Notes: a model not told the origin generated them from the letters alone. DNA of 64,000 nucleotides from Thamnaconus septentrionalis (GCA_009823395.1 CM020518.1:15134501-15198500), one strand, 5' to 3'; counted from the stretch's first letter, positions 34,301 through 47,124 are shown. Translations and numbers: made by a program.

Positions 34301-35594
34301 CACAACGACATATTATATGGATCGAGACGGGACCATGTCGAAAGGGATTTCATTTTATTTTTACAACCCAGGCTTAATTATCAGAGTTTTTGGCTATGAT
34401 GATGTTTTAGCCACCAACTTAATTATTGGGATATGGGGCTGCAGGGAGTTGCCGCTTGTAAAATAGTCCACTATTTGAAATTAATCCCCAAAGTGGAATT
34501 CAGTTCTTTTATGTCTTGGGTGACAGCCAAAGTTATTTCCACAGTGTTGGACATCAGTTCTAAGGCTAAGTGCAGCTGTGCACCACTGTCCATGGGGCAT
34601 TATTGAAAAGACCAATCCAAGTTGTGTTGGTATGATGCAGCGTGTGGAAACCAGAGCAAACGATCTCACACTAATTAAAGAAACATAAACAAAAATTTTG
34701 TCTGAAAATTCTTGTTTCGAAGGTGGAAAAAAGGGAAAAATCTATAGAAAATAGATTGGCAGTGCGAGAAGCAATATTTGTGGTATGTTTAAACTTTCAC
34801 CAAGGGCCACATCATTATTGGTGCCCTCAGAGGGCAGCTTGCAACTGTAAGATTGCCTGGATGTAGAAACACTCCATGACTTTGTAAAATAACTGAAGTC
34901 GTATTAGATCATTGTCATCAACATACCTTTTGGCCATTGGCCATTGGTGTGCGTGTAAAAATATAAAGAAACACGTAACCATGTGTTGCAATGATGTAAA
35001 TCTATGTCATGTTATGTAATTCACTTTTCTCCATCAATCAAAGATCAAACTTTTCAAAGGAAGAACAATGACAAATGCCATGAAAGGCAAGTTATAAATT
35101 CATTAAGCTGCTTTCCTAATGGCATCAGATTGTATCGTCTTTGATAAATCGTTTGTCAACTCTAATGTGGACAGACTGCAATGCATTGGTGGTAACACAT
35201 GTTTTAAGAGGATAATTACTGTTGACCAATGTGAACCCCGTCACACATCCCTAATGCTAGCAGACAAAGGCACTTCCCTTGTTTATCTATTCCTTATTAG
35301 TTATTTAAATAGCATCAGCCTCGCATAGTGATTAAAAAGTACGCTTACAAGCACACCATTTAATATTTGTTTTATCTCTGCACCAACCTTGTGTTTACCT
35401 CCAGTTATGATCCCGCCATGCCAAAAAACAAACAAACAAACAAACAAAAAACAGCCGAACAGCACACATCCATGGAGACCCCTGTTTGCTCCAGTGTCTA
35501 CAGTGATCTTAATGGGGTTAGTGTGTAGGTGATGGAAGTGGGGGGCGGGGGGTTTCATTAAATGCCCTCCATCATTCCGCTGTTCCATTTGCAA
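31331..35594. other. Low-copy sequence, no supported gene
   Basis: Only short chance frames. Simple repeats: AAAT units at 32248-32272 and homopolymer runs near 31419 and 32912-32936. A (CAAA)n tract lies at about 35424-35450. Confidence 0.5.
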
Positions 35595-35800
35595 AGTGTG
35601 ATCAGTAATTATCCCCTCTCATTACTGGGACCTGAAGGGCTGAGCCGGGGGAGCTCGCTGGGACCCTTCAGATAACACAGTGACACGGCGAGCGCTGGAG
35701 AACACCAGCGCTTAAATGCTAACTACACAACACATAGCATCCCTTATCTGGTAGCTCCAGCCAGCTGACAGAGAGCTCACTAAAAACATACTGAGGAAGC
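35595..35800. promoter_or_regulatory. Possible conserved noncoding block with a short hairpin
   Basis: GC-balanced, repeat-free sequence. AGCGCTGG (35691-35698) and CCAGCGCT (35705-35712) form a perfect 8-bp hairpin with a 6-nt loop. Conservation is inferred, not shown. Confidence 0.22.
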
Positions 35801-36383
35801 ACTCCCCAAGGACCATGTGCACTGGGAAAATAAGCTCAGATATATGGAACTTGCACAGATATACTGTATAAATATATATAATAAAAATGTAGCCACCAGT
35901 GCAGAATATTTATATAGTCATAGATATTTTTTTTTTTTTTTTTTGGTAATGGTGGAGTTTATTGTCCCTCACATTTTTATGTCTTTGAGTAGTAGGGCTT
36001 AAACTGCCACCAGTCCAATAACAGCAACAATTTAGTCTCTCCACAATTCTCAGGAACCTTGCATAAGTGCAGACTGTGAAAACCCAATGGTAAAAAGAAT
36101 CAGGTCAAATAAAAAAGAAGAACGTAAACCCATTAGCAAAAATAGAATTATATATTTAAACTCTTCAGCTTTCTCCCTACAAAAGCACCCACTTTTGTTC
36201 CTTCAGGAAAAATTCCTTTTTTCCCAGATTTTTTTTTTTTTTTTAATATAAAGTTGCTTTTCTTAAACCAGTAAAATAGTTGAATCCCAAAATGACATTT
36301 TCTCAAGAAAGAATCAAAAGAATCTCCTTGATGAGTGATTGTGCTGACCTGTCCCATAACTACAGCGCATTTGCTCTCAGTAG

Positions 36384-36674
36384 GTGCATTTACATGGTCT
36401 CTTTGTGGTCAGTCTGATTGAATTGTGCCATTTACATGGACACGGAATAACACGATTTGAAGGTTCCCATGGCACTGGGTTCCTTTAATGCTGTGCACGG
36501 TGATGTAAACCATTCGTGACATGATCTTACATGCAGCTATATCTGAATACCGTACACTGCTTCACCTCCCCTGATCTGATTGGAAGATTGATTGGACCGG
36601 ACCAAACTGGTCCGGCGTGGTTTTAATCTGGTTGCCATGTAAACCAGGTTAGTTAGAGTCCATGTAGACACATC
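36384..36674. mobile_element. Small MITE-like element with imperfect terminal inverted repeats
   Basis: The left end reads TGCATTTACATGGTCT and the inverted right end TGTGTCTACATGGACT (12 of 16 agree). Inside is a perfect hairpin CCGGACCA-AAC-TGGTCCGG (36597-36615), and 'tttacatgg' words recur. No transposase. Family unknown. Confidence 0.5.
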
Positions 36675-37619
36675 TAGCAACAGCAGTTTTATCAGAACTG
36701 GTCAATATTCCAACATTCAACAAGTGCAAAGGGTTTTTCTGTACTTCAGATACCCAACAACCAAAGTTTACCTAATTGAATGGTTCCATGTGTCTTGACT
36801 TACTTCAGACCAGCTACAGACGTTTTACATATATTTTTCATCAGTAGGGAGCGTCATGTTATAAGACTGATAAGTGTCCATCATTTTGTATGTATCTCAT
36901 AAATACATGGGAAATTGAATCTGTCCTGACCAGGACATGAATGTCAATCGGCACTACTGACCTTGACATTCTCCAATCTGTACAGCCATGCCTTTAGTTT
37001 GATTTCAGTTGAAGAACTTAGTAACTATTACATAGTAATTATAAACACAATGCAGCGTTCATAAGAGGGAGACATTGTTTTGCCATAATTTAAGCTGAGG
37101 GTCAGTCGCACCGCGTAACAGCAGCAAGTCTGTGCTCATGTTACCAAACAGCGTTCTAGCGAATGGGTGTCCCAAAGCAAAAAAATACTTACAGCACAGG
37201 GAAGCAAAGCCAAACTTTTTTGTTTTTCTTTTTTTGCTTATAGCGTAGCCTCTGAAAATGAAAGCGAAGCTTGGAACGCTTTAGTTCCACTCTTAATGCC
37301 ACCAGGTGGTGATTTCGAAGTGTCCCATAAACAACTCTCCATTCTGTCTGCAAAAAAGAATGTTGCTCTGTTTTGATGGAAGCTGCATCAAACTGCGGGG
37401 AGCAAATGGAGCGAGACACAAAGTTAGACACAGGGACAGCATCATTATGTTTGTCTTTTTCTTTTTCTTTTTCTTTTTTTTTTCAAAGGGGAGCAAAGGA
37501 AAGACAGAGAAATGGTCCCCAATGCAGACCACATCTCATTTCTCAGTACAAAAGAGAAATGAAACATGAATGCACAAGTTTAGGACAAAACTTTTGAATA
37601 ATAGATTTAGGGTGAACAA
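36675..37619. other. Low-copy sequence, no gene seen
   Basis: A TTTTTC array (about 37454-37485) is the only repeat. No coding evidence. Confidence 0.5.
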
Positions 37620-38200
37620 ATTCAGTTGAGCCACCAGCAGTAATATATTTACGCTCTTTAATTAGCGAAAGCAAGCAAAGCGAATGTGACCTTTAGCATA
37701 CATTAAATTATGTCCTGGAAAATTATCCGCATCACGTGCAATGGGAGAAACGTGTGCACTGCACACTGAGTGCCGACGAGTGAAATTTTATTTAGAATTT
37801 TATCTTGAAAACAAGACAGAGTGATCACAGAGGGAGTCGTGGGCGTGATCCAGTCATCCGACCCTCTGAGGCAGAAATTCCATTGGCAGAAAGGTTTACA
37901 GCTGAATTTTATTTCTTTTTTTCCCCCTGCGTTGGATTCCCACCCCACCATCACACCATCGCCGTTATTTAGCAGATAGCCTGCCAACTCTAACCGACTA
38001 ATTAAGCATTCAGCGGCGCTCTCGCTCTGACTTTGAGGTCATTTTCACTCCGGCTTACAATAGCATGATTTAATTTTGCAGATAGTACGGCGCCCGCTCA
38101 TTGTTATGGATAGCAGCTCTTGGAAACTGTTTCGGCGAGGCTTGTTTAATCACAGAAATTAAACATTTGGCATTATCTAAAATGGACACTCTATCTAAAT
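37620..38200. promoter_or_regulatory. Possible conserved noncoding block
   Basis: Long repeat-free stretch with several homeodomain-type cores (TTTAATTAGC near 37658, CTAATTAAGC near 37999). It also holds balanced-composition segments near 38060-38140. No coding frame. Enhancer identity is inference from texture. Confidence 0.28.
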
Positions 38201-38545
38201 CTAATAGTGATTGTTCTAGACCTTTTTTTTTTTCCTAAGGACTGTCACAGAATGCAGCTTCCGAATACATTTTAGGAAAGCAGCGTTGAGATTATACTGA
38301 TCACACGCTGGGCTTGTTTTCGAGCTGTGCTGTTTTTCCGTGGCCTTTTTATCCCCAAAGTCCCAGCTGGGGATCTTTGGCCATGGGTTGTTAGTCTCGG
38401 CTGAAGATATGAGTAATTGGGCCTTTGCTCTATGGGCACTGGTGTCACAGGCGTTCTGAGATCAGACTTTTTTTTTTTTTTTTATCGAAAAATAAAAACA
38501 TTTTCCCATCCGCTTCTCAACTGAAAGGCAGCTTTGTTATATCTT

Positions 38546-38891
38546 GCCACTATATTAGGTATACTTGGTTCGTACCTGATATCTATTGAAGTGGCCGGCT
38601 ACAGGGCTGGACAGGCTGTGCATTTCCAGATTCTCTTCTTTGAACCTTAGCTGGAAGCGGCGGTTGTTTGAGTTCCTTTTGCCTTTCTATTCTGACCTCT
38701 AACCCCTGACGTCAACAAGGCGTTTTCCTGTAACCGCTGCTCCCTCCATTCTCTGCAAACCCTTGAGATGGTTGTGCCAGGATGAAAGTCCCAGTAGATC
38801 AGCAGCAGTTTGTGAAAGACTCAGGCCAACAAGTTTGGCTGATTTGCTTTTGTTTCAAGAAGTTATTGAACATTGTACCCAATAAAGTGGC
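38546..38891 (-). mobile_element. Tc1/mariner-like remnant (about 346 bp) retaining part of the transposase
   Basis: The ends pair as inverted repeats (GCCACTATATTAGGTATAC against GCCACTTTATTGGGTACAA). Minus-strand frames in 38640-38830 give GLSLSQTAADLLGLS and then, after a shift, TTISRVCREWREQR. This fits the N-terminal helix-turn-helix of a Tc1-like transposase. The central and catalytic DDE parts are missing, so it is a deletion derivative. Confidence 0.72.
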
Positions 38892-39569
38892 TGTTAAGTG
38901 CATTTCACCGTAGTTTAAAAACTGTGACATCTTGAAATTACAACACAACCTTTTTTTTTTTTTTACATCCTTCAATTTCTAGCTCTCATACTGAGTGTCG
39001 AGTTTGAGTGTTCTGATGTTTTCCAAACAACGTTTAATTATCGATTAATCTCATTTGCCCGCCTTTTTCTTTTGTTGAAAACGCGAAAAACAAGAAGCAA
39101 AGGTTCAACAAAACTACATTATTTTAGTCTCTGAAGCAATGAAAGACAAAATTGGGTAGAGCGCGAGAGGGAAAAATAACACTTTTTAGATTCATCTCCA
39201 CATAATAGCGCTACTTGAAGCTTGAAGAGGTTTGCCAAGGTTGTTTTACTTTTGCTGCTCCGGTATCTAAAAGTAAATGTTGAGGAGCTCTCACCGTTAG
39301 CAAAAAAAAAAAAAAACGCCAAAGGGTCGGCCAGAGCGACCCCAAGGAACAAAAGCAGTCTCTTCAACCTCGCTTACGACTTCTTTCTTTATTTAAGAAA
39401 CGCCGACTTCACAGTTTTCGGGGAGCAAGTTTGTCAAGAACAAGGTAATGAAATAAAGCGCTGAGCCACGGTGTCTCTCCCTCCCCACACACAAACAAAT
39501 GCGAGACAATCACCTGTGAAATTATCATATGTTTTGGGTTTTGCGGTGAATTCCATTGACATTTTTAAA
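38892..39569. other. Low-copy sequence, no gene seen
   Basis: T- and A-runs (38950-38964, 39302-39316). It leads into the CpG island. Confidence 0.5.
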
Positions 39570-40110
39570 TGCCACCGATGATAAAACAACAACGATGGCG
39601 GCGACGGCAGCGGATGTGTGCGCGGCGAGGGCGGAAAGGCGTCGCTTCGGGGCCGGGCGCCGCTGGCTTGGAGGCGGCGACGAGATGGCGAGTGAATGAA
39701 ATAGATTTTGATAATGAGAGCTAAAATCGTGACGCAGCGAGGGATCACGGCCGCGGCGCCGATCTGCAGGCGCCACTGCGGCTCCTTCGCTGGCACGCGG
39801 CGGGTCAATAACAACCACTGTCATAACTTCCCGGAAACGACGCCGCGCCCGGAGCCATTGTGCGCGACAAACGAAGGGGGCCCCATCTCGGAGACACGGC
39901 CCCGCCTCCCGTTTGGTCCCGTCGTGGGGCTGAATTTTAACCACGCTCTCTTTCCGAGCCATTAAAACTAGAAAGTGAGGTTTATTAGACGGCAGAGGAA
40001 AGTAAACAAGCCCTAATTGGCCGGCGCTGAGAACCATGCCCCTCACCCCGCCCGGTGACGGAAAACAAAAGCAGCCGGCGCGTCGAGGAGCGAAACTCAA
40101 GGACGCGGTG
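39570..40110. promoter_or_regulatory. CpG island without an identifiable gene
   Basis: About 540 bp very dense in CpG (GGCGGCGACGGCAGCG at 39598; GACGCCGCGCCCGGAGCC near 39840) within AT-rich surroundings. Vertebrate CpG islands often mark promoters or polycomb-regulated enhancers. The open frames through it, including a 191-codon one on the minus strand, show no domain and look like by-products of the low stop-codon density. It also contains the TTTAACCACG and CCATTAAAACTAG segments. A noncoding RNA promoter or an unrecognised first exon is possible. Confidence 0.65.
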
Positions 40111-40155
40111 ACCTTTTTTTTTTTTTTTTCTTCTTCTTCTTCTTCTTCTTCTTCT
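40111..40155. repeat. Poly(T)/(TTC)n tract
   Basis: A T-run followed by about nine TTC units, directly bordering the CpG island; a triplex-prone polypyrimidine strand. Confidence 0.95.
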
Positions 40156-41176
40156 CAAGGACGACCGCCAAAGCCAATATTGGCTCTGTGAAACTGTGAG
40201 CCTTTAATCGCAAAAAAAAAAAAAAAGTGGACGCGGACAATATTGACACTCGTGATGAATGAAGATGTGGGAGATTGCCCCTCCCCCCCGTGAAGACGGG
40301 TCAGCGGCACATCTGTAAGGTCGGCCCTTCGACCTTGCCGTCGACGCTAGCTTTCGCAATTTTGCAAAAATATATATTTTTTTTATTTGTCACCGTGATT
40401 CTTCAGTCAGTCGCGCTGGAGGGTGTAGAGGTGGTAGCGCAAAAAACATCAATTATGAGAGCGTGAACCCTCTCAAGAATCAAATCTGAGCAACCTCAGT
40501 CCCTGAGTGCGTTCCAGTCATCTTCACAGTCCACTCTTCTCTTTTTCTTTTTCCCCCTTTCACGCTATTAAACACCCACCTCAGTTAGGAGATGATAGAA
40601 AAGAGAAGAAAATGTGCGCACGAGGACATGGTACAATTCGTTCCTTCAGGGAGCCGCACTTTACCGCTGGGTCTAAAACGTTATGGCGGTGTTTGCAAGC
40701 CGCCGTACTCGGTCGACAACAGCGCGTGTAACGCTTTCAATGCGCTGAAGTGAACGACGCCGCGGCGCAGTGAAACCTGCCCTTAGCTAAGAGCCACTCA
40801 GTTGGCCGCAGACTGCTAAGTAAGTGTGATCTGTTATGAGGGAGCTTTTTTTTTTCCCCTCAAAGCATCATTTCAATTCATATTCAGCAATCTGGACAAA
40901 GGTTTTGTAGTTTAGCAAGGTACTAGAATCTTGAGGCCCCCTGTTGGTGACAGGGAGCTACATTAGCTGCTCTTCACCACCATTAGGCCAGTTCCAATGC
41001 TTAGGTTGTGGTTATTCAATTCCTCTCAAGTTATTCATTTCGGGTTCTTCTTGTTTTGGTGTGAAATTGCCGTCCAATTCTGATTAAACCATGGTGACTC
41101 ATTTGGCAGGAGTTCCATGGTTTAAACACACTCCTGTATTACTGCTCCTGCTTCTTCTTCCATATTTTTGCTTTTT
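40156..41176. other. Low-copy sequence, no gene seen
   Basis: Moderately GC-rich at its start (the CpG island shoulder, to about 40800). A 10-bp inverted pair TAAACCATGG / CCATGGTTTA flanks about 23 bases near 41085-41127. No coding evidence. Confidence 0.5.
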
Positions 41177-41675
41177 AAAGGTTAAGTGTGTAATATTTGA
41201 AGATTTTTAAAAAGAAACAGCAACATCATGTGATTACATTTTAGATTAATGTGCTCTCGCAGTTATGTCCCCTTTGGGACTCAGTTCCATCCCCCTCCAG
41301 AGCTTGCCAGTGAACTACGGTGGTCTGCAAGCACAAACCTGGATACCTTGTCCACCTTCTTCTTCTTTGGTTTATTTGAAGAGGTGAGCGTTCACACTAA
41401 AATACGAAGTGCGCGTCATTGTCCGGATTGTCGGGCGGGATTGTCCACACCGGCTGGCTTCCTTGGAAATATGGTGCAAGATGGCAGCTAACTGGGAGCT
41501 AGACCATTACTCTGTGTATATTCTTATATATATAACTACGAACCATTAGATGGGGAGGAAAACTAAACTTTTATATTACTGTGATTATACACTTTTATGT
41601 ATGTGTGGACTGCATGTTAAGCATTTATCAATATAAAAAGTATCAATTCAGCCACATTTTACACACTGGACCTTT
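41177..41675. mobile_element. Nonautonomous DNA transposon (MITE, about 500 bp)
   Basis: The terminal inverted repeats are AAAGGTTAAGTGTGTAATAT (left) and AAAGGTCCAGTGTGTAAAAT (right, inverted), with 17 of 20 identical. There is no transposase. The terminal motif is common among fish hAT-like MITEs, but I could not see an 8-bp target duplication, so the superfamily is uncertain. Confidence 0.68.
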
Positions 41676-44600
41676 CAGGGCAGATGGCAGCAAACTTTGC
41701 CTGGTTACTCTGCTGACAAACCGAAGCAGAAAGACAATTGGAGCTGCGTGGCCTCCGCCTGATTGAAAATTAATGACGCACTCTGTCGGCTTGCTCTGTC
41801 AATCAGTCAATCAAAGCCCAGCTCACAATGTGCGTTGCCTAATTATTACAATTATTATTATTCTCAGCTCTGTCATATTCATTTATCCATGAATAGCGCA
41901 AATGAATGCTTCCAAAATGTAAAATCAGACTTGATGTTGGCAGCATTGAAATTTGTTTTTGTGTGCAATGGGTGCTTTTTTAAAAAGAGGATTTTTTTCG
42001 ACTTGCCAGCATAACCATTCTGAGGGTGAATTGAGGGTTGTTGTTTTTTTTTCAATGTCAATGGTTGCTTTTAATGGCAAAGTTTACACATTTAAAGTCC
42101 CTGTTGCCACAGTGTATTTGCAAAGCAGCGCATTGCAAATGCAAATCCCATATTTGCCGACAATCATCTTGGAACCTGGCCCTGCTCTCTCTCTCTCTCC
42201 CCGGGGCCGAGCGTACAGTAAAACCGCCTGGTGGAACAATACGTCATGACAAACAGGGAGGGGAGTCCAGCAAACGCATCTTTAAGGAAACACGCCTTCC
42301 TCGCCACCCCCAACCCCCAGCGCCAGAAACTAGACATGATGTATGAAGCGGCTTGCCACAGCCGACATAACACTCCGTATATCAAATAAGCTTGGCGCAG
42401 GCAGCCCAGCAGCTTGTCTCCAGGTAACAGCACTTCAAACGGTTAGAGGTGTATCTTGATCCTCCGCGAGGCATGAGCGCAGATGAAAGAAAATGAGTTC
42501 TGTTCGGGTAAGTAAGTAAATGTATCGTAACTGCCAAAGAGTCCCTCGAGAACGAAGCGAGGCATCGCTCGTCCCTCCTGGTGCACCTTCACGGGGGCTT
42601 TATTAACACGCTGTTCTAGTTTTTTTTTTTCCTTTTGTTCCTGCCCCTTTCTTCCCCACCGTCGCAGCTGCGCTGACAAGCTGTTAAATAACTGCATTTT
42701 GTCTGATCAGCTTAAACCTACAAAGAAAAACAAGAAAAGAAAAAAGATGCGGGGAAGGCTGAGGAATCGGAGCCGGTCTTTGGCTGTCTCCTAATGCAGG
42801 CTGCAGTGTCATTGTGGCTTCTCATCCTGACGGCTCCTCTCCCACGTGAATGTAAAAACTACACGTCTTTAACACAGCAGGAGGAACTTAAACTAGCGAG
42901 AAAAAAAACCTAAACACCCATTTTAGAGCGTGTTTTCATGTTTGATCTACTAATGGGGCGTCGCTGTGCACTTCGAAGTAACTGCGACAGTCACGGAAGA
43001 CGATTGCACAATGCTTTTTGTGTCATACTGTATATTTACATTTGATCAAGCTGCAACGTGCAGTGGGTGCAGCCATTTGTCATATCACTAAAAAATGGAA
43101 GACGTTCTGTCATTTCAGTGCCATTGTGTACGTTTAACGATGTGGTGATATTTGAATTAAAATGAGTAGAATAGTGGAAAATCCACTACCTTTTCCGTAG
43201 TGTGCCGTTCCTTCCCATTAAGGGGGGCCACAGCCAATCATCTGCCTGCATCTAACCCTTCTCCTTAACCTGAATCGTGGAGCCAAGAATGGCCAACGCC
43301 GCAAGTTTAATTTTGTTAGTTTCTTTCAGAAATGAGAAGAAGCAAAAGGTGATGAATTGAAACACATTGGCCAAGAACAACTGTTCAGCAATAAACAACA
43401 GCTCAGCTGATAGTGTAGCATCTCAAGTTACAATATGGGTGTAGTAAGAGTTGTCACCACTGTATCTTAATTCCTTGTGATTCAAAACTGAGACACATTT
43501 CTTTCAGTATAAAATTATATTGTCTGAGTGCCATTTCAACTTCAACTCTCCCCCTGACTTTTCAGTTTCAGAAGACGTGATTTGAGTTGGTTCACTTAAC
43601 TCAAAAGTGGTTCACTCTGAGCTGAGCTTGTTCCACCAGGACAATGAAAAGGCAAAATGAACAGAACACCAATATTAGCATTCACCGTTGGCAGCCGACA
43701 ACAAAAGGTCCGCATACGTTGCCCCGTTTGAATTTGAAATAATCAGCTGCAGCGGCAAAAGCCAGAGTATTCGGTCTAAAGTGGCAACAGGCCTAATTAC
43801 ACACTAGTTAAAACAGGTGGATTTATATGAAACATTTCAATTTCATGACAAGACAACGAGAGACAGGACTGCCAGAAATTAAAATTCTAAAAGAGTAGTG
43901 AGGAGTGTATAAACGGCCAGGGGGAGCTACGTTAATTAAGTCACCAGCGTTAAAAAAAAAAAAAAAAAAAAAAAAAGGAATGAATTTCAGCATTTGTAGG
44001 AAATCAAGAGGGAATTTGTATTTTTATTTGACAGCTGTGGCATCATTGCTCTGTGGATGGTGTCTTCATCTGAAAAGTGATTCGGACAGATTCCGTCTGA
44101 CAGCCCTGCATGCGAGGGCTATGCTAGTATGTATAGCAACGCTGAGGTTGAACAAACTAAAACAAAAGAGCATTGATGGATAGAAAAAAATAAGTTCCGA
44201 TGTGGAATCACATCCCCGATGTGTGATATGGGTGAGGTGATGGGATAAGGTGACGCAGATCTGTCAGAGATTGCGAAAAGAAAAGAAAAGAAAAAAAAAG
44301 ACGGTACATCACGTTGGAGTCTTGATCTCTCCAACTCCCTGCTGAGGAGCGCAGCTTCTTTGTCTTCTTTAGGAACCTCCACAAAAGAAACAGACAAACA
44401 CTGACAGGCAGGCCGCGGGAATGTGGATTTTATTCAGACAGAACAAAAAATCTCTTGAATGCAAGCGGTATGGTGGCAGTGAAATGCATTGGCCTGAAAA
44501 TATAAACGCTTTCATTCTGAATTAATGAGATAATTAAATCGTTTATTTCGTTTCCCCCCTCAAGTGACTGCGATACGCCTCCGAATGATCACTGAAATAA

Positions 44601-44680
44601 ATCGCAGAGGTTTTTAAGCCCTGTGGGTTGGGGGAGGGGTTCACAGTAAAGACGGGAAACTTGATTCTATTTACTGGCTC
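41676..44680. other. Low-copy sequence, no supported gene
   Basis: Several short frames without any domain. Homopolymers include A25 at about 43952-43976, and there is an AAAAG array at 44276-44298. Parts (42430-42720, 43680-43800) have conserved-element texture only. Confidence 0.5.
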
Positions 44681-44687
44681 GAGTTTA

Positions 44688-44990
44688 TATGAGTCATTCA
44701 CCAAAAATAATTGGGCTTTTGAGTCATTTGAGTGGCTGAGTCAGTCACAAAGAGTGGGTGGAAATCCATATGCGCGGAGAAGCTCCTCCCACTCCCAGTG
44801 CAATTGAATGATCCATTCATTATTGGGCCAAAACTGCGAAACTTGGTATAGTTATGTGGATAAAGTAAGAAGAGCAGTCACACAATAATAACATGATGAT
44901 GTAGTTTCATTTCTTTGCAGTTAGCCAGCTAGCAGCTAGCAGGGACGAGTCAGTGAACTGCTTAATAGAGTTGAGGAATCATGACTGTTG
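44688..44990 (+). repeat. Dispersed repeat, copy 1 (GAGTCATTCACC-type)
   Basis: Similar in order and wording to the reverse complement of 60152-61090 (minus the Harbinger insert). Shared words are TATGAGTCATTCACC / TATGAGCCACTCACC, AATTGG, GTCATTTGAGT, GTCAGTCAC and AGCTCC-CC-CTCCCA. Probably an old nonautonomous transposon; family not assigned. Confidence 0.5.
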
Positions 44991-45904
44991 AACCATGAAT
45001 GATCGTTGTAAATGTTGTTTTATAAATGTTCTATATTAAACATCATTTTAATTTCATAAATAAGTTTCATAATTTCATTCAGTGTAATAAATAAATACAT
45101 AATTGTAAGGTGAAGAATGTAATTCTATGTTACGATTAATTCCTTTTTTGTTAAAATACAAGAAGGAACCAAAGTCCGTTCTTCTGTTGCAAGGGGAAAC
45201 ATTTTGGATGGCGCACTCCGCTAAGACCACACGGTAGCCTTGCCGACGGCAACGAGTGCCTTTTCTTTTTTGTAAAGTTATACTTGGTATGTTTGTTCGT
45301 CGGAAACACACAGAAAGCTAAATAATCCATCCTCTGTTCAGGACAGGCAGCCCAACGAGGTAATTTGTTTGTGGAGTTTTGACGTTAGCGCCATTTTGTG
45401 TTCCTTGCTTTCTCGATATGCAGCTTATGTTAACGTATGTTATGTTTCAGTTCTCACGGCGTGAACTTATCGATGCTCCAAGAATGTCTCTGAATAAACG
45501 CCAGTTTCAAAGAACTGTCCTGCGCCAGTGTCATGAAGAGAGCCACAATCATTGTGGCCAGTATTTATTTGAATAATCCTAAGAGTACTCAAATCCTTAC
45601 AGTTGCCGCAATAGTCCCCACAAAGTTACCACACGTTCTAACCCTAACCCTCAACAACCACGACGGTCCCTTATTTTAGGTTTAACAAACTAAGTTTTCA
45701 GAAATTAATTTCCTTTAGTTTACATGAGAATTTTAAATTGTTGATCAATATTGCAGCGCTACAATATTAGACTGACTTACCAAGTCGCCTCCTCCACTGC
45801 ACCTTGTCTTACCTCCAAAGGCAGGAGAAGCACTTTCCTGAACACTATTTACCCACACTCACCGGCCTCGTTGTTAGCTAAATTGTATGCATGTGGCTTG
45901 CATG
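44991..45904. other. Low-copy sequence, no gene seen
   Basis: No recognisable gene. It contains two telomere-like units (CTAACCCTAACCCT, about 45639-45652). Confidence 0.5.
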
Positions 45905-45917
45905 CCAATGGCAACTG

Positions 45918-45985
45918 CTACTCAGCCAATCACGCGGCAGCGGCTTGATGCATTTAGTCATGCAGACGGGCTGAAGCACGCCACC
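45918..45985. mobile_element. Short fragment resembling the Tc1-like family
   Basis: CAGCCAATCACGCGGCAGCG followed by TGATGCATTTAGTCATG resembles the subterminal noncoding region of the fish Tc1-like family whose remnant lies at 38546-38891. It is only about 60 bp, so chance or shared ancestry with another family cannot be excluded. Confidence 0.38.
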
Positions 45986-47124
45986 CCCTTCCTTTGCCCC
46001 CAGCACTGCTGGAGATTTACAGTTCACTCATTACCGGCCACAGGTACGGTAACACGGCGTGTAGCCAACGGAAAGGCTGCTCTCTGTGGCCATTTAACAA
46101 CCGTGGCGGCGGTCCGAGAAGAAAATGGCCCAACAGCTGCAAAATTTCAACATTTCAAAGACTGAAATGCTTCTGTTTCATTCTCTGTGTTGCGCTGTAA
46201 CTGCACATAGACTAGGCTTTATGAGGATATAAAGCAATGCGTGTGTATGTGTCATGTTACGACCATGTGGCGTATGTTCAGGGGTTCAGTGTGAGGCAAT
46301 ATGTGGGTGCAGGCCAGCAGGGCGACCAAGAAGAGGAGGATTTGTGGCCTGGTACCTGCTTTGAATTGACAGGTGCAGTGGCAACACAAGCATTCTCACA
46401 ATCATACACAATTCATATTTATTATGTTATTTTCTCTTGCTCAGCAAAAAATGTCGCTCGTTGGCCATCTTAGTATAGGGGTCACGCCCACGCATTCGAG
46501 CAAAGGTTCCTCCTTCGACGACAATGGTGAGTCTCCCTCTGCGGCACGACCGCCTCATCGCCTTGGAAGGTTTTGTCCGCGTGTGGAATTTGGCCTTAAC
46601 GCTGCCTCATGCTGTGTCTTAGGTGGGACGGCGTGAGTGAATAAAAAAAAAAAAAAAGATGCCTCAGCCGATATTTGATTATTCTCAGCCGTTTGCCTTT
46701 TCGCAAAGTGGTTGACAACAGAAAAACAAAGTTCAGATTTAACTCAACTGGCGAGTCAGTTGAGAACTCTCCCCTCCCTCCCTGTAATTATTCGGAGCTT
46801 CATAATTACCACGTTGTGTGCAACACCTACATCCACATTTGCATATATGTGCGCTAAAACTATTATTTCTGTTTTTTTCTGTTCCGACTAAGCGATTTTG
46901 TCCCCCATCTGGGTTCTCGGTAAGGACAGAGATGACTGCAGGGGACCGCCACGAATAGATCTCCCTCGTTGCCTTTTATAGCTTGGGCGGCAAACGGCTG
47001 CCTGAAAACAGACTCAGCTCTGGGAATCGCAGGAATTGGGCGGGGGGGGTTAAAAAGATTTTGCCCGGATCCAGTGACGGAGACGAGCGGGGTGGGGGTC
47101 GCCGCACCCTGGGGCGCTGCGCCG
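45986..47124. other. Low-copy sequence, no supported gene
   Basis: A-run at about 46641-46657. No coding evidence beyond short frames. Confidence 0.5.

Noticed and set aside
38340..38385. Small hairpin (CCAAAG...CTTTGG) as a microRNA precursor
   Set aside because: The stem is too short and interrupted for a microRNA hairpin.
39525..40100. 191-codon open frame on the minus strand across the CpG island
   Set aside because: High GC lowers stop frequency. The translation shows no domain, signal peptide or splice support, and other frames there are also open.
43952..43976. A25 run as the poly(A) tail of a processed pseudogene
   Set aside because: No gene-like sequence or target duplication upstream on either strand; similar homopolymers are scattered through the window.
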